In this document: positions 1 through 5,217 of the stretch, in pieces | How the letters are laid out: every line of letters begins with the position of its first letter | Numbering within the stretch: the stretch's first letter is position 1 | Assembly: GCA_025923975.1 (NCBI GenBank) | Contig: JAICEV010000234.1 | Location: 1 to 6,084 of the forward strand | Direction: 5' to 3' | DNA: 6,084 nucleotides | Source: Propionibacteriaceae bacterium | GTDB taxonomy: Bacteria > Actinomycetota > Actinomycetes > Propionibacteriales > Propionibacteriaceae | Program-made: the position numbers and the translations under genes | The notes under the pieces: generated by a model | What the model was told of the DNA's origin: nothing | Seen by the model: the letters and a program-made list of their open reading frames with translations, nothing else | The model's database searches: none

Positions 1-595
1 GCAGTCTGCCGTCTCGCCACCGACCAAGATCATCTTCAATGAGCAGCGTGCGTTCCAGTCCCGGCAGCAACCAACCGAACCGCCTCATTGCTTTCACTGA
101 AAATGAGAGCAGCCGGACGGGTGCCCCCGGCTGATCCCAGCCGAACTCGGCGAGCATCGCCGCAACCCGTTCCTCCACCTCGCGGCCGCGGTCGTTAGGA
201 TGCTTGGTCTCGATCACCAAGCTCACTGGCACGTGATCTCCTCGCGCGTCCCGGACCATTATCATCAGTTCTCGCAGGGTGACCAGCTCGCGCTGCTCAG
301 GTTCTGGATCAGGAACGCTTCGCGAGCCGAAATCGATCAGCTTGAGTTCAGCGACCGTGAGCTGGTACGCCGGGCCGGAGCTGGTCGAGGTTCGGTCCAA
401 GGTCAGATCGTGCAGGCAGATGAGCTCGTCATCGGCACTGAAATGCACATCGCACTCCAGGCCGAGGGGGATCTCGGTCTGGTAGGCCCACTCGATCGCC
501 GCCTCATAGGCGGCCCGCGTCATCTCCGGATGTCGCGAGGAGAAGCCGCGGTGCGCAATCAAGACCGGCGAGCTGGTCACCCCGTCAGCTGCCAC
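1..595 (-). CDS. Glycerophosphodiester phosphodiesterase (GDPD) family, 3' end outside window
   Basis: This gene encodes a likely GDPD TIM-barrel enzyme that hydrolyses glycerophosphodiesters to glycerol-3-phosphate and an alcohol. The frame is open for about 198 codons from a GTG at 595 to the left edge, so the C-terminus is missing (the family is usually about 250 residues). Visible catalytic signatures, in order, are HRG at residues 15-17, ELCD-type metal ligands in LECDV (Glu47, Asp49), the HD pair at 62-63 (CLHDLTLDRTS), and IETK at 128-131. The usual HPENT motif reads HPEMT here. I see no signal peptide, so it is probably cytoplasmic. The GTG start is chosen because it lies just before the HRG strand and overlaps the last 11 bases of the upstream permease gene; no strong Shine-Dalgarno precedes it, which suggests translational coupling. 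It would then share the TPP-riboswitch transcript. Family assignment is firm; the substrate is unknown. Confidence 0.9.
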   Translation of the reverse strand, partial: MAADGVTSSPVLIAHRGFSSRHPEMTRAAYEAAIEWAYQTEIPLGLECDVHFSADDELICLHDLTLDRTSTSSGPAYQLTVAELKLIDFGSRSVPDPEPEQRELVTLRELMIMVRDARGDHVPVSLVIETKHPNDRGREVEERVAAMLAEFGWDQPGAPVRLLSFSVKAMRRFGWLLPGLERTLLIEDDLGRWRDGRL

Positions 596-1952
596 GCTCG
601 CCAGCGTGTGAGGCGCGGGTGTCCTGGCGGTAACGCAACAGCAAACCGCTGATTAACATCACCAGCCCGCCGACTGCAATAGCCGCCACGGAGGAGCCGA
701 GCCAGCCAGGCGGTACGAATCCAATGCTGGTGTTGATCCGGGTCCAGAAGTCAGCCCAACCGGGGACCGTTCCGGGATAGACCAGCTGGTAGGCCGCGAA
801 TCCGCAGGCCCATGCGACCACCGGTGCCGCTCGGAGCCCGGAGGTGACCGAGACATCCCAACGCTGACGGCTGACCAGCAAGAAGTCCACGGCGGCGACG
901 GCGTACAACGGCACAAAGACTGAGCCGATCAGGAACAGGAAGGACTGGTACTGGCCCAAGTCGAGCAGCCCGGCCAGCAACGTTGCCGTCACCCCGATCA
1001 ACACCGCGATGATCCTTCGATCGACTCGAGGGAGGATGTTGTGCACCGACATCGTCGTCGAATAGACATTGGCAAAGACCTCGTCCACCTCATCGACGAG
1101 CAAGATCGCGATGGCGATAGCCCCTGCCGGGAGGGTGACCAGCGCGGTGATCACATCGGCTGCGCCGAGGTTGAGCACTGCAAAGACGCCGAGTGTGTAA
1201 TACGCGACGGCGGCTAAGCCGTACCCAAGGGATGCGCCCCAGAAGGCCGCTTTGCGGGTTTGCGAGTGCCGGCTGTAATCAGCAGCTAGCGGGGCGTACG
1301 AGATGACTCCGGCTATTGCAAGATCAACAGCCGGCCAGAAACCGAGCACCGACTCTTGCGGGATCGACTGGCGCGGCTGCAACAGAACCTGGACGAACAA
1401 GTACACCGAGGCAACGAGCACCAGCCAGACCATGATCTTGCGCAGCAGCCGTACGCTACCCAGCGGGCGTATCGCCATCACCGTGGCGGCAGCTCCAGCC
1501 AAGATCACGAAAGGCCAGCGCCAGGACTGACCTAACACAGCCACCGCGGCCGTAGAGATCACGATGATCTCCATGGTCGCCCAGCCCACGTTCTGCGCAA
1601 TATTCAGCAGTGTTGGAACCACTGACCCGCGCCGTCCGACCAGGCCGCGCAGCGACACCATGGCCGGCGCACCAGTGGTCGCGCCAATGACGGCCGAGGC
1701 TCCCAATAGGATCGCGCCGATTGCGCAACCGATCACGATCGCAGCAATCGCGAGCCCTACTGATCCCGCCGTGGTCGCGATCAGCGCCCCAGTCAGCGGC
1801 CCGAACAGGCTGATGCCGAGGTTGCCCCACATCGCCAGCTGGTCGCTGAATCGAAGCGGTCGGGGCGGCTCGGTTGTGAGAGTGAGCGGCGCCTCGCTGG
1901 GGGGACGTTCGGGCGCATCAAGAGCGTTGGTTGAAGTGGATGTAGTAGGCAT
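585..1952 (-). CDS. cytX: NCS1-family permease CytX, probable hydroxymethylpyrimidine (thiamin precursor) importer
   Basis: The product is a 455-residue integral membrane protein of the cytosine/purine/uracil/thiamine/allantoin (NCS1) permease family. A cytoplasmic Pro/Thr-rich tail of about 33 residues is followed by family motifs: DQLAMWGNLGISLFGP in the first helix (about 37-52), GAPAMVSLRGLVGRRGS (about 93-109), then NIAQNVGWATMEIIVIS. About 12 hydrophobic segments can be counted. Substrate assignment comes mainly from context: a TPP riboswitch lies immediately upstream, and thiamin-regulated NCS1 permeases are known as CytX, thought to import HMP. The ATG at 1952 has an ideal ribosome binding site, AGGGAG with a 5-nt spacer, and that site is the 3' end of the riboswitch. 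The gene ends inside the start region of the downstream GDPD gene. Cytosine or another pyrimidine remains a possible substrate, but the riboswitch argues against it. Confidence 0.9.
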   Translation of the reverse strand: MPTTSTSTNALDAPERPPSEAPLTLTTEPPRPLRFSDQLAMWGNLGISLFGPLTGALIATTAGSVGLAIAAIVIGCAIGAILLGASAVIGATTGAPAMVSLRGLVGRRGSVVPTLLNIAQNVGWATMEIIVISTAAVAVLGQSWRWPFVILAGAAATVMAIRPLGSVRLLRKIMVWLVLVASVYLFVQVLLQPRQSIPQESVLGFWPAVDLAIAGVISYAPLAADYSRHSQTRKAAFWGASLGYGLAAVAYYTLGVFAVLNLGAADVITALVTLPAGAIAIAILLVDEVDEVFANVYSTTMSVHNILPRVDRRIIAVLIGVTATLLAGLLDLGQYQSFLFLIGSVFVPLYAVAAVDFLLVSRQRWDVSVTSGLRAAPVVAWACGFAAYQLVYPGTVPGWADFWTRINTSIGFVPPGWLGSSVAAIAVGGLVMLISGLLLRYRQDTRASHAGERGS

Positions 1953-1953
1953 T

Positions 1954-2066
1954 GCAGCTCCCTACGCCGGCATTACCCGGTCAGGTTCGGTCGGTCGGCG
2001 GACCCGCGCTGCGATACGCACTCCGCCCTCTCAGCCCACCGTTGGGTGTGAGCTCCCGAAGGTTGT
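1954..2066 (-). ncRNA. TPP riboswitch (THI element) controlling cytX
   Basis: Read on the minus strand, this segment carries the conserved THI-box blocks in the right order: CTGAGAGGGC (2034-2025), GAACCTGA (about 1988-1981), and GTAATGCCGGCGTAGGGAG (1976-1958). Helices visible by eye are TTCGG (2060-2056) with CCGAA (1990-1986), a P3-like CCCA/TGGG stem just before CTGAGA, an optional extension arm GGCGGA (2027-2022) with TCCGCC (2002-1997), and a CCGG/CCGG stem enclosing GTAATG (1980-1967). The terminal AGGGAG is also the Shine-Dalgarno of cytX, 5 nt before its ATG. There is no terminator hairpin with a U-run, so control is probably translational: TPP binding would close P1 and hide the ribosome site. 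The exact 5' end and P1 pairing are uncertain (AGCTC with GAGCT, or CCTT with AGGG). Confidence 0.93.
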
Positions 2067-2077
2067 TCGGCACCTTC

Positions 2078-2083
2078 ATGCTA
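2078..2083 (-). promoter_or_regulatory. Candidate -10 element for the riboswitch-cytX transcript
   Basis: The minus strand reads TAGCAT, which fits the actinobacterial TANNNT -10 consensus. It lies about 12-18 bases upstream of the first recognisable riboswitch helix, the spacing expected if the transcript starts just before the aptamer. The -35 is poor (GTCAAT about 18 bases upstream). It is a position-based guess. Confidence 0.35.
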
Positions 2084-2125
2084 ATCGCCCTTGCCGGGCT
2101 CATTGACGGGGCGTGGAGAGCGGCG

Positions 2126-2437
2126 CTAGCTCTCGATTTGGAGCCCGCTGCTGGCCCAGGCATAGAGACCGCCCGCAAGGTTGACCGCGTTACGACCTTG
2201 GGCATTGAGAAACTGCGCCACGCGGGCTGAGCGAGCACCTACTGCACAGACGCAAACCACCCGATCGTCCACCTCGTCCAAGCGCTGCATCAGCTGGTCC
2301 ATCGGAATGTGCACCGAGCCCGCGATGCGACCGTCGGCCCATTCGTCGTCTGTCCGGACGTCAAGCAGCATCCAGCCCTCAGCCACCCGCGCGGCGACCT
2401 CCCCGGGCAAAACAGTTGGCACCTGATCCCCAAACAT
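2126..2437 (-). CDS. Single-domain rhodanese-like sulfurtransferase
   Basis: This is a small cytoplasmic rhodanese, the class that carries a persulfide on one cysteine and passes sulfur to acceptors. The sequence shows the family order: LLDVRTDDEWADGRIAGSVHIP (CH2A/B region), then the active-site loop CAVGARS, which fits C-x-x-G-x-R-S with the nucleophilic Cys, then the C-terminal NLAGGLYAW motif. At about 103-106 residues it is a normal stand-alone domain. Two starts are possible: GTG at 2446 and, in the same frame, ATG at 2437. I prefer the ATG because GGGTGG-like purines and a TAGGGT hexamer lie just upstream, whereas the GTG has no room for a ribosome site. It is followed by the cytX leader, about 60 bases downstream of its stop, so it is probably a separate transcription unit. 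The sulfur acceptor is unknown; a role near thiamin sulfur chemistry would be speculation. Confidence 0.88.
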   Translation of the reverse strand: MFGDQVPTVLPGEVAARVAEGWMLLDVRTDDEWADGRIAGSVHIPMDQLMQRLDEVDDRVVCVCAVGARSARVAQFLNAQGRNAVNLAGGLYAWASSGLQIES

Positions 2438-2444
2438 GGTGCCC

Positions 2445-2450
2445 ACCCTA
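2445..2450 (-). promoter_or_regulatory. Candidate -10 element for the rhodanese gene (near-leaderless)
   Basis: TAGGGT on the minus strand fits TANNNT and ends 7 nt before the ATG at 2437, so transcription could begin at or next to the start codon. No convincing -35 is visible. The same bases could instead serve as a weak purine-rich ribosome site, so this is only suggestive. Confidence 0.25.
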
Positions 2451-2464
2451 GTCAGTCCGCTATT

Positions 2465-2474
2465 GAGCGCGCTC
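2465..2474. repeat. Perfect 10-bp palindrome GAGCGCGCTC upstream of the rhodanese gene
   Basis: GAGCGCGCTC reads the same on both strands and sits in the short gap between the rhodanese start and the end of the 2477-2782 ORF. It could be an operator half-site or part of a hairpin, but short GC-only palindromes arise easily in this base composition. Confidence 0.3.
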
Positions 2475-2476
2475 CC

Positions 2477-2782
2477 TCATGCCTGAGCAGCGTAAACGCG
2501 AACCCGTGCTGGGGTGAGTGTCATAGGCCTCGGCCAGCCCGGGACCGAGCCGGGCAGGTCAACGGCACTAATCTGACCTGCCGGGTAGCGGTCGAGGTAG
2601 TAGTGGTACCACGGCCCGAGGTGCCGCGGCGCGGCGTACCCGCAGGCTGGCGAGGTGATCCAGCTGCCGATGGTGCGTGGATCTTGGCCGATGTCCGCAT
2701 CGGGACCTCCTTCAGATGACTTGCCGCAGTGGAGATGCTGGCCTGGCAGTCGGCAGCCCGTGGTCTTCACGAGGATGTGCAC
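2477..2782 (-). CDS. Unrecognised ORF, possibly frameshifted or remnant
   Basis: I do not recognise this protein. The frame is open for 101 codons from a GTG at 2782 that has no clear ribosome site. The second half (from about 2680 down) shows strong G/C at third codon positions and a natural-looking composition, including SWITSPACGY and HLGPWYHYYLDRYP, so that part is probably or was recently coding. The first 30 or so residues (Cys/His/Gly-rich) are less convincing. A near-perfect Shine-Dalgarno and an ATG at 2700 lie inside the ORF but in another frame (a 59-codon ORF, 2700-2521, rich in Thr/Arg/Ser, which looks like a shadow). The simplest reading is that a gene once started at 2700 and has since acquired a frameshift a few codons downstream. 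No membrane segment or signal peptide is obvious. A chance ORF is possible. Confidence 0.4.
   Translation of the reverse strand: MHILVKTTGCRLPGQHLHCGKSSEGGPDADIGQDPRTIGSWITSPACGYAAPRHLGPWYHYYLDRYPAGQISAVDLPGSVPGWPRPMTLTPARVRVYAAQA
2705..2712 (-). promoter_or_regulatory. Very strong ribosome binding site AAGGAGGT before an ATG at 2700
   Basis: The minus strand reads AAGGAGGT, 4 nt, ATG. It is the best Shine-Dalgarno match in the window. The ATG opens only a 59-codon frame of shadow-like composition, while the better-looking coding frame (ORF 2782-2477) is offset from it, so the site marks either a short real gene or the start of a frameshifted one. Confidence 0.5.
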
Positions 2783-2870
2783 ACTGCGCTGATCGTGCCA
2801 AGTTGCTCACCGACCTGGCCGGAACCACCAGCTTCGCAGCCCACCAGGCGGTGACCGCGGCATTGGGTCC
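2783..2870. other. Stretch without a supportable gene
   Basis: Between the unrecognised minus-strand ORF and the LuxR remnant I can support no gene. One plus-strand frame (about 2720-2790, LAAVEMLAWQSAARGLHED) reads like protein and could be more decayed regulator sequence, but it stops soon after and I cannot match it to a domain. Confidence 0.4.
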
Positions 2871-3118
2871 ATGGGCGAGCCGTTGGGCGTCGCTCCCGAC
2901 CTCGTCGAGGCCTTCGTCGCACTCGGACGACGAGACGAGGCCGCTGCTCTGGCCGAGCGATTCGCCGTTGTCACCCCGCCGGCAGTACCACCGTGGCTGC
3001 GGGCGGGGTGGCACGGTGTAGGGGGATGTCCAACAGGGAGATCGCTGCGGCCCTCTTCCTCAGCCGAAGACTGTCGAGCATCATCAGACAAAGGGCGTCT
3101 GCACACAGCTGCAGAGTC
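2871..3118 (+). pseudogene. Remnant of a LuxR-family (LAL/MalT-like) transcriptional regulator, C-terminal end
   Basis: Two pieces in different frames add up to the end of a large ATP-binding LuxR-type regulator. In one frame (from 2871) the translation VAPDLVEAFVALGRRDEAAALAE matches the last helical repeats that typically precede the DNA-binding domain in these proteins. In a second frame (about 3008-3067) the translation VARCRGMSNREIAAALFLSRR matches the LuxR helix-turn-helix (normally VARL..GLSNREIAA.LFLS). The stretch between them is much shorter than in an intact protein, and after LFLSRR the expected TVE.H.....KLG recognition and dimer helices are not readable in any frame. The bulk of the gene, including the nucleotide-binding domain, is absent upstream. 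I infer a dead gene reduced by deletions and frameshifts. It points convergently at the TfoX-like gene, whose stop codon at 3117-3119 abuts its end. Confidence 0.65.
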
Positions 3119-3443
3119 AACCTCCAACGAACGCCATGGCCTCGGCAACCAGCACCCGGCAGGTAGCGTCGTCAACCGTCAAACTGACCCATTCCTTCAT
3201 GGGCTTGCCCTTCCCGGCATCGTAGGGCAGCCCATCGCCGGAAGAGATCAGCTGCGCGACCCGTCCGGGGGGGAGCTTCACGACCAGCCGGTCATCGACG
3301 AGCATGGCGAAGATCGACTTGTTGATCTTGATTGCGTTCGATCCGAAGCCGCGGCCACCCTTCGGCACGGTCACCCCGGGCACGCCGGCGTACTCCTCGC
3401 ACAGCGATTCGAACAGTGCTGCCTGACTCTCGATACCAGACAT
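3117..3443 (-). CDS. TfoX N-terminal-domain family protein
   Basis: This 108-residue cytoplasmic protein consists of one TfoX/Sxy N-terminal domain. Recognisable positions are the early FESLCEEYAGVPGV helix, then the GGRGFGSNAIKINKSIFAML strand-turn region (family pattern FG...l.vngk.FAm), then DRLVVKLPPGRVAQLISSGDG, and the closing DAGKGKPMKEWVSL and ATCRVLVAEAMAFVG helix. In proteobacteria TfoX/Sxy regulates competence, but stand-alone actinobacterial versions lack the C-terminal domain and have no established role, so competence should not be inferred. The ATG at 3443 lies 3 nt after the stop codon of the upstream glycosylase gene, with only a weak GAAG ribosome site, which points to translational coupling. 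Co-expression with a DNA repair enzyme is clear from the layout; a functional link is inference. Confidence 0.85.
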   Translation of the reverse strand: MSGIESQAALFESLCEEYAGVPGVTVPKGGRGFGSNAIKINKSIFAMLVDDRLVVKLPPGRVAQLISSGDGLPYDAGKGKPMKEWVSLTVDDATCRVLVAEAMAFVGG

Positions 3444-3446
3444 GAT

Positions 3447-4310
3447 CTACTTCAACAATTTCGAAAGTCGCCGGTCAGCGAGCTTCTTGCCGCCGGTCTG
3501 GCAGGTCGGGCAGTACTGCAGCGAAGAGTCCGCAAACGACACCTCGGCGATGGTGTCGCCGCAAACCTCACATTTCTCGCCAGTACGCCCACGCACCCGC
3601 AAGCCTGACTTCTTCTCGCCTTTCAAATCCTTAACAGCGAGTCCATCGGCTCGCTGGATCGCTTCAGAAAGCTCGCCCTTGATGGCTGCGAACAAGGTGC
3701 CAAGCTCCGCATCGGTGAGCGAGTTCGACGGCTTGAACGGGCTTAGCTTCGCCGCGTGCAAGATCTCGTCCGAGTAGGCGTTGCCGATGCCAGCGATAGT
3801 CCGTTGATCTTTGAGCACTCCCTTGAGCTGTGCCCGGCCAGCCTTTCCCAGCAGACCAGCAAGTGCGGATTGATCAAACTCATCGGTCAGAGGATCGGGA
3901 CCCAGGGTCGCGACCATAGGTATGGACAGCGGATCCGTGACGACATAGACGGCCAGCTTGCGTTGCGTTCCGGCCTCGGTGAGGTCGAAGCCCGATGAGT
4001 CGTCCAGCCGTAGCCGCAACGCGAGCGGACCCTTGCCGGGCTTCGGTGGCGCATCGGGAAGAGAGTCGCGCCAGCGCAGCCAACCGGCTCGTGCCAGATG
4101 AAAGACCAGGTGCAGACCTTGGGCGGAAATGTCGAGAAACTTGCCGCGCCGGGTGACCGAATCGATCTGCAGGCCGTGGAGCGCGGACAGCGGCGGATCG
4201 TAGGTCTTCAGTGCGCTGAAGGCGACCAGATCGATGCGGGCAATCGTGTGCCCCACACACCTCTCGGTGAGGAACCGCGCCAGCGATTCCACCTCCGGCA
4301 TCTCAGGCAT
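3447..4310 (-). CDS. Fpg/Nei-family DNA glycosylase/AP lyase, divergent actinobacterial type
   Basis: This 287-residue base-excision repair enzyme removes oxidised bases and cleaves the abasic site. It starts MPEMPEVE, supplying the catalytic N-terminal Pro2 and Glu3. Other key sites are Lys57 in TRRGKFLD, His71 in VFHLARAG, the helix-two-turn-helix region (LKGVLKDQRTIAGIGNAYSD, with Asn177), and a zinc finger formed by Cys247, Cys250, Cys267 and Cys270 (C-x2-C-x16-C-x2-C). The oddities are in DNA contacts: the intercalating Met of E. coli Fpg is Arg74, its Arg/Phe loop (DPRRFG) is replaced by TEAGTQRK, and the zinc-finger Arg that grips phosphate is Ser262. The overall sequence suggests a separate Fpg/Nei branch, so lesion preference should not be assumed to be 8-oxoguanine. 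It lies 35 nt after aat and 3 nt before the TfoX-like gene. Confidence 0.93.
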   Translation of the reverse strand: MPEMPEVESLARFLTERCVGHTIARIDLVAFSALKTYDPPLSALHGLQIDSVTRRGKFLDISAQGLHLVFHLARAGWLRWRDSLPDAPPKPGKGPLALRLRLDDSSGFDLTEAGTQRKLAVYVVTDPLSIPMVATLGPDPLTDEFDQSALAGLLGKAGRAQLKGVLKDQRTIAGIGNAYSDEILHAAKLSPFKPSNSLTDAELGTLFAAIKGELSEAIQRADGLAVKDLKGEKKSGLRVRGRTGEKCEVCGDTIAEVSFADSSLQYCPTCQTGGKKLADRRLSKLLK

Positions 4311-4316
4311 GGGCCC

Positions 4317-4322
4317 ATTATG
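4317..4322 (-). promoter_or_regulatory. Candidate -10 element for a leaderless glycosylase transcript
   Basis: The minus strand reads CATAAT, 6 nt, then the ATG at 4310. That is the spacing expected if transcription starts on the A of the start codon, a common arrangement in actinobacteria. The gene lacks a good Shine-Dalgarno (only GGGCCC precedes the ATG), which fits. The -35 is not recognisable. This would give the glycosylase and TfoX-like genes a promoter independent of aat. Confidence 0.4.
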
Positions 4323-4345
4323 GAACCCTTCTATACGCCGACTTG

Positions 4346-5116
4346 TCAGCGCGTTAGGTGATGAGTGGCCGACCAGTCAGGCGGCGGCAGTCGCAGAGCG
4401 ACCGCAAGCCGCCGAAGGTACTCCTCTCGCGGCAACTCCACGGCCCCGAGCGATGCCAGATGCGGCGTCTGCCACTGCACGTCAAGCAGCCGGCCCGCAT
4501 CTCCAGCTCGCCGGAGCAGATCGACGAGCGCCACCAGGGCAACCTTGGAGGCATCTCGTCCGATACCCGGCCGATAGAACATCGACTCGCCCGCAAAAAG
4601 GCCGCCGATGCTTACACCGTAAAGGCCGCCCGCCAGCTCACCGTCGTACGTCCAGGCTTCCACCGAGTGCACGACGCCGCGCCGGTGCAGCTGCGAATAG
4701 ACCCGGCGGATGTCGGCGGTGATCCATCCGCTGGGGCGGCGACGGTCGGCGCAACCATCGAGCACGGCGCCGAACGCCGTGTCGATGCGGACCTGATAGT
4801 GCTTGATGGATTTGCGCAGCGAGCGGCTAATCCGCAACCGGTGCAAGGGAAGGATGGCCCGATCCAGTGGTGAGTACCAGCCCATCAGGCCCGGCCGGGT
4901 TGGCATTGGAAAGACACCGGACTCGTACGCGGCGAGAGCGAGGTCCTCGTCGAACGCCCGCGACACTCCGATGAGGTCGTCATGTCGCCACTGCTCCGGC
5001 GATCCGAATGGCGACTCCACGTCGGCATACTGCCACCAGGGCAAAGCCCCTGTTTGGAGCTGGCCCTTGGTTAGGGGCTGGGCCCCGGGTTGTCTCCTGG
5101 GGTCACGGACATGCAA
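4346..5116 (-). CDS. aat: Leucyl/phenylalanyl-tRNA-protein transferase
   Basis: Aat transfers Leu or Phe from charged tRNA to the N-terminal Arg or Lys of proteins, creating bacterial N-degrons that ClpS delivers to the Clp protease. The family pattern is complete: DDLIGVSRAFDEDLALAAYE (47-65) and SGVFPMP (66-72), GWYSPLDRAILPL (79-91), ISRSLRKSIK (96-105), SGWITADI (129-136), HSVEAW (150-155), GGLYGVSIGGLFAGESMF (163-180, with the conserved GESMF of the active pocket), ASKVAL (189-194), and the TPHLASLGAVELPREEYL tail (217-234). The length of 256 is slightly long. The first possible start is a TTG at 5116 directly after an in-frame stop, with no good ribosome site; the first 20-30 residues are poorly conserved in type, so the true start may be further in (for example TTG at residue 25 or GTG at residue 33). 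It diverges from the EcsC-family gene and heads the run to the glycosylase. Confidence 0.93.
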   Translation of the reverse strand: MHVRDPRRQPGAQPLTKGQLQTGALPWWQYADVESPFGSPEQWRHDDLIGVSRAFDEDLALAAYESGVFPMPTRPGLMGWYSPLDRAILPLHRLRISRSLRKSIKHYQVRIDTAFGAVLDGCADRRRPSGWITADIRRVYSQLHRRGVVHSVEAWTYDGELAGGLYGVSIGGLFAGESMFYRPGIGRDASKVALVALVDLLRRAGDAGRLLDVQWQTPHLASLGAVELPREEYLRRLAVALRLPPPDWSATHHLTR

Positions 5117-5152
5117 TCAGCTCAACCAGCCACGTACGCTGGTGATCGAGTA

Positions 5153-5167
5153 CTGCCCAGGGGGCAG
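5153..5167. repeat. Perfect inverted repeat in the aat/EcsC divergent promoter region
   Basis: CTGCCC, AGG, GGGCAG forms a perfect 6-bp dyad with a 3-nt centre, placed about 35 bases from the aat start and 50 bases from the EcsC-family start. It could be an operator serving one or both divergent genes or an mRNA hairpin. No recognisable regulator box or confident -35/-10 pair was found in the surrounding 5117-5217 gap. Confidence 0.45.
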
Positions 5168-5217
5168 CTGAACGCATCGGGAGCTGTTGACCCGACGCAG
5201 AGTGTTTTGGAGGCCTG

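Noticed and set aside
200..652. 150-codon plus-strand frame opposite the GDPD gene
   Set aside because: The minus strand shows a full set of GDPD motifs; the plus frame is its complement and has no recognisable content.
585..2230. Plus-strand open frames opposite cytX (1303-1530, 1564-2106, 1952-2230)
   Set aside because: They mirror the permease and its riboswitch, have Ser/Arg/Pro-rich translations, and lack domains or ribosome sites.
3099..3114. CTGCA/TGCAG inverted repeat after the TfoX-like stop as a terminator
   Set aside because: The stem is only 5 bp and no U-run follows on the minus strand.
2871..3608. A single 245-residue plus-strand protein
   Set aside because: Only its first part resembles a LuxR regulator; from about 3117 on it is antisense to the TfoX-like and glycosylase genes, so the long frame is accidental.
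585..5116. A novel multi-gene defence or mobile system
   Set aside because: Every well-supported gene belongs to a housekeeping or common family, and no nuclease, integrase, transposase, toxin pair or repeat array is present.
5187..5192. TTGACC as a -35 box for the EcsC-family gene
   Set aside because: No -10-like hexamer lies 16-19 bases downstream; that position falls on the ribosome binding site.
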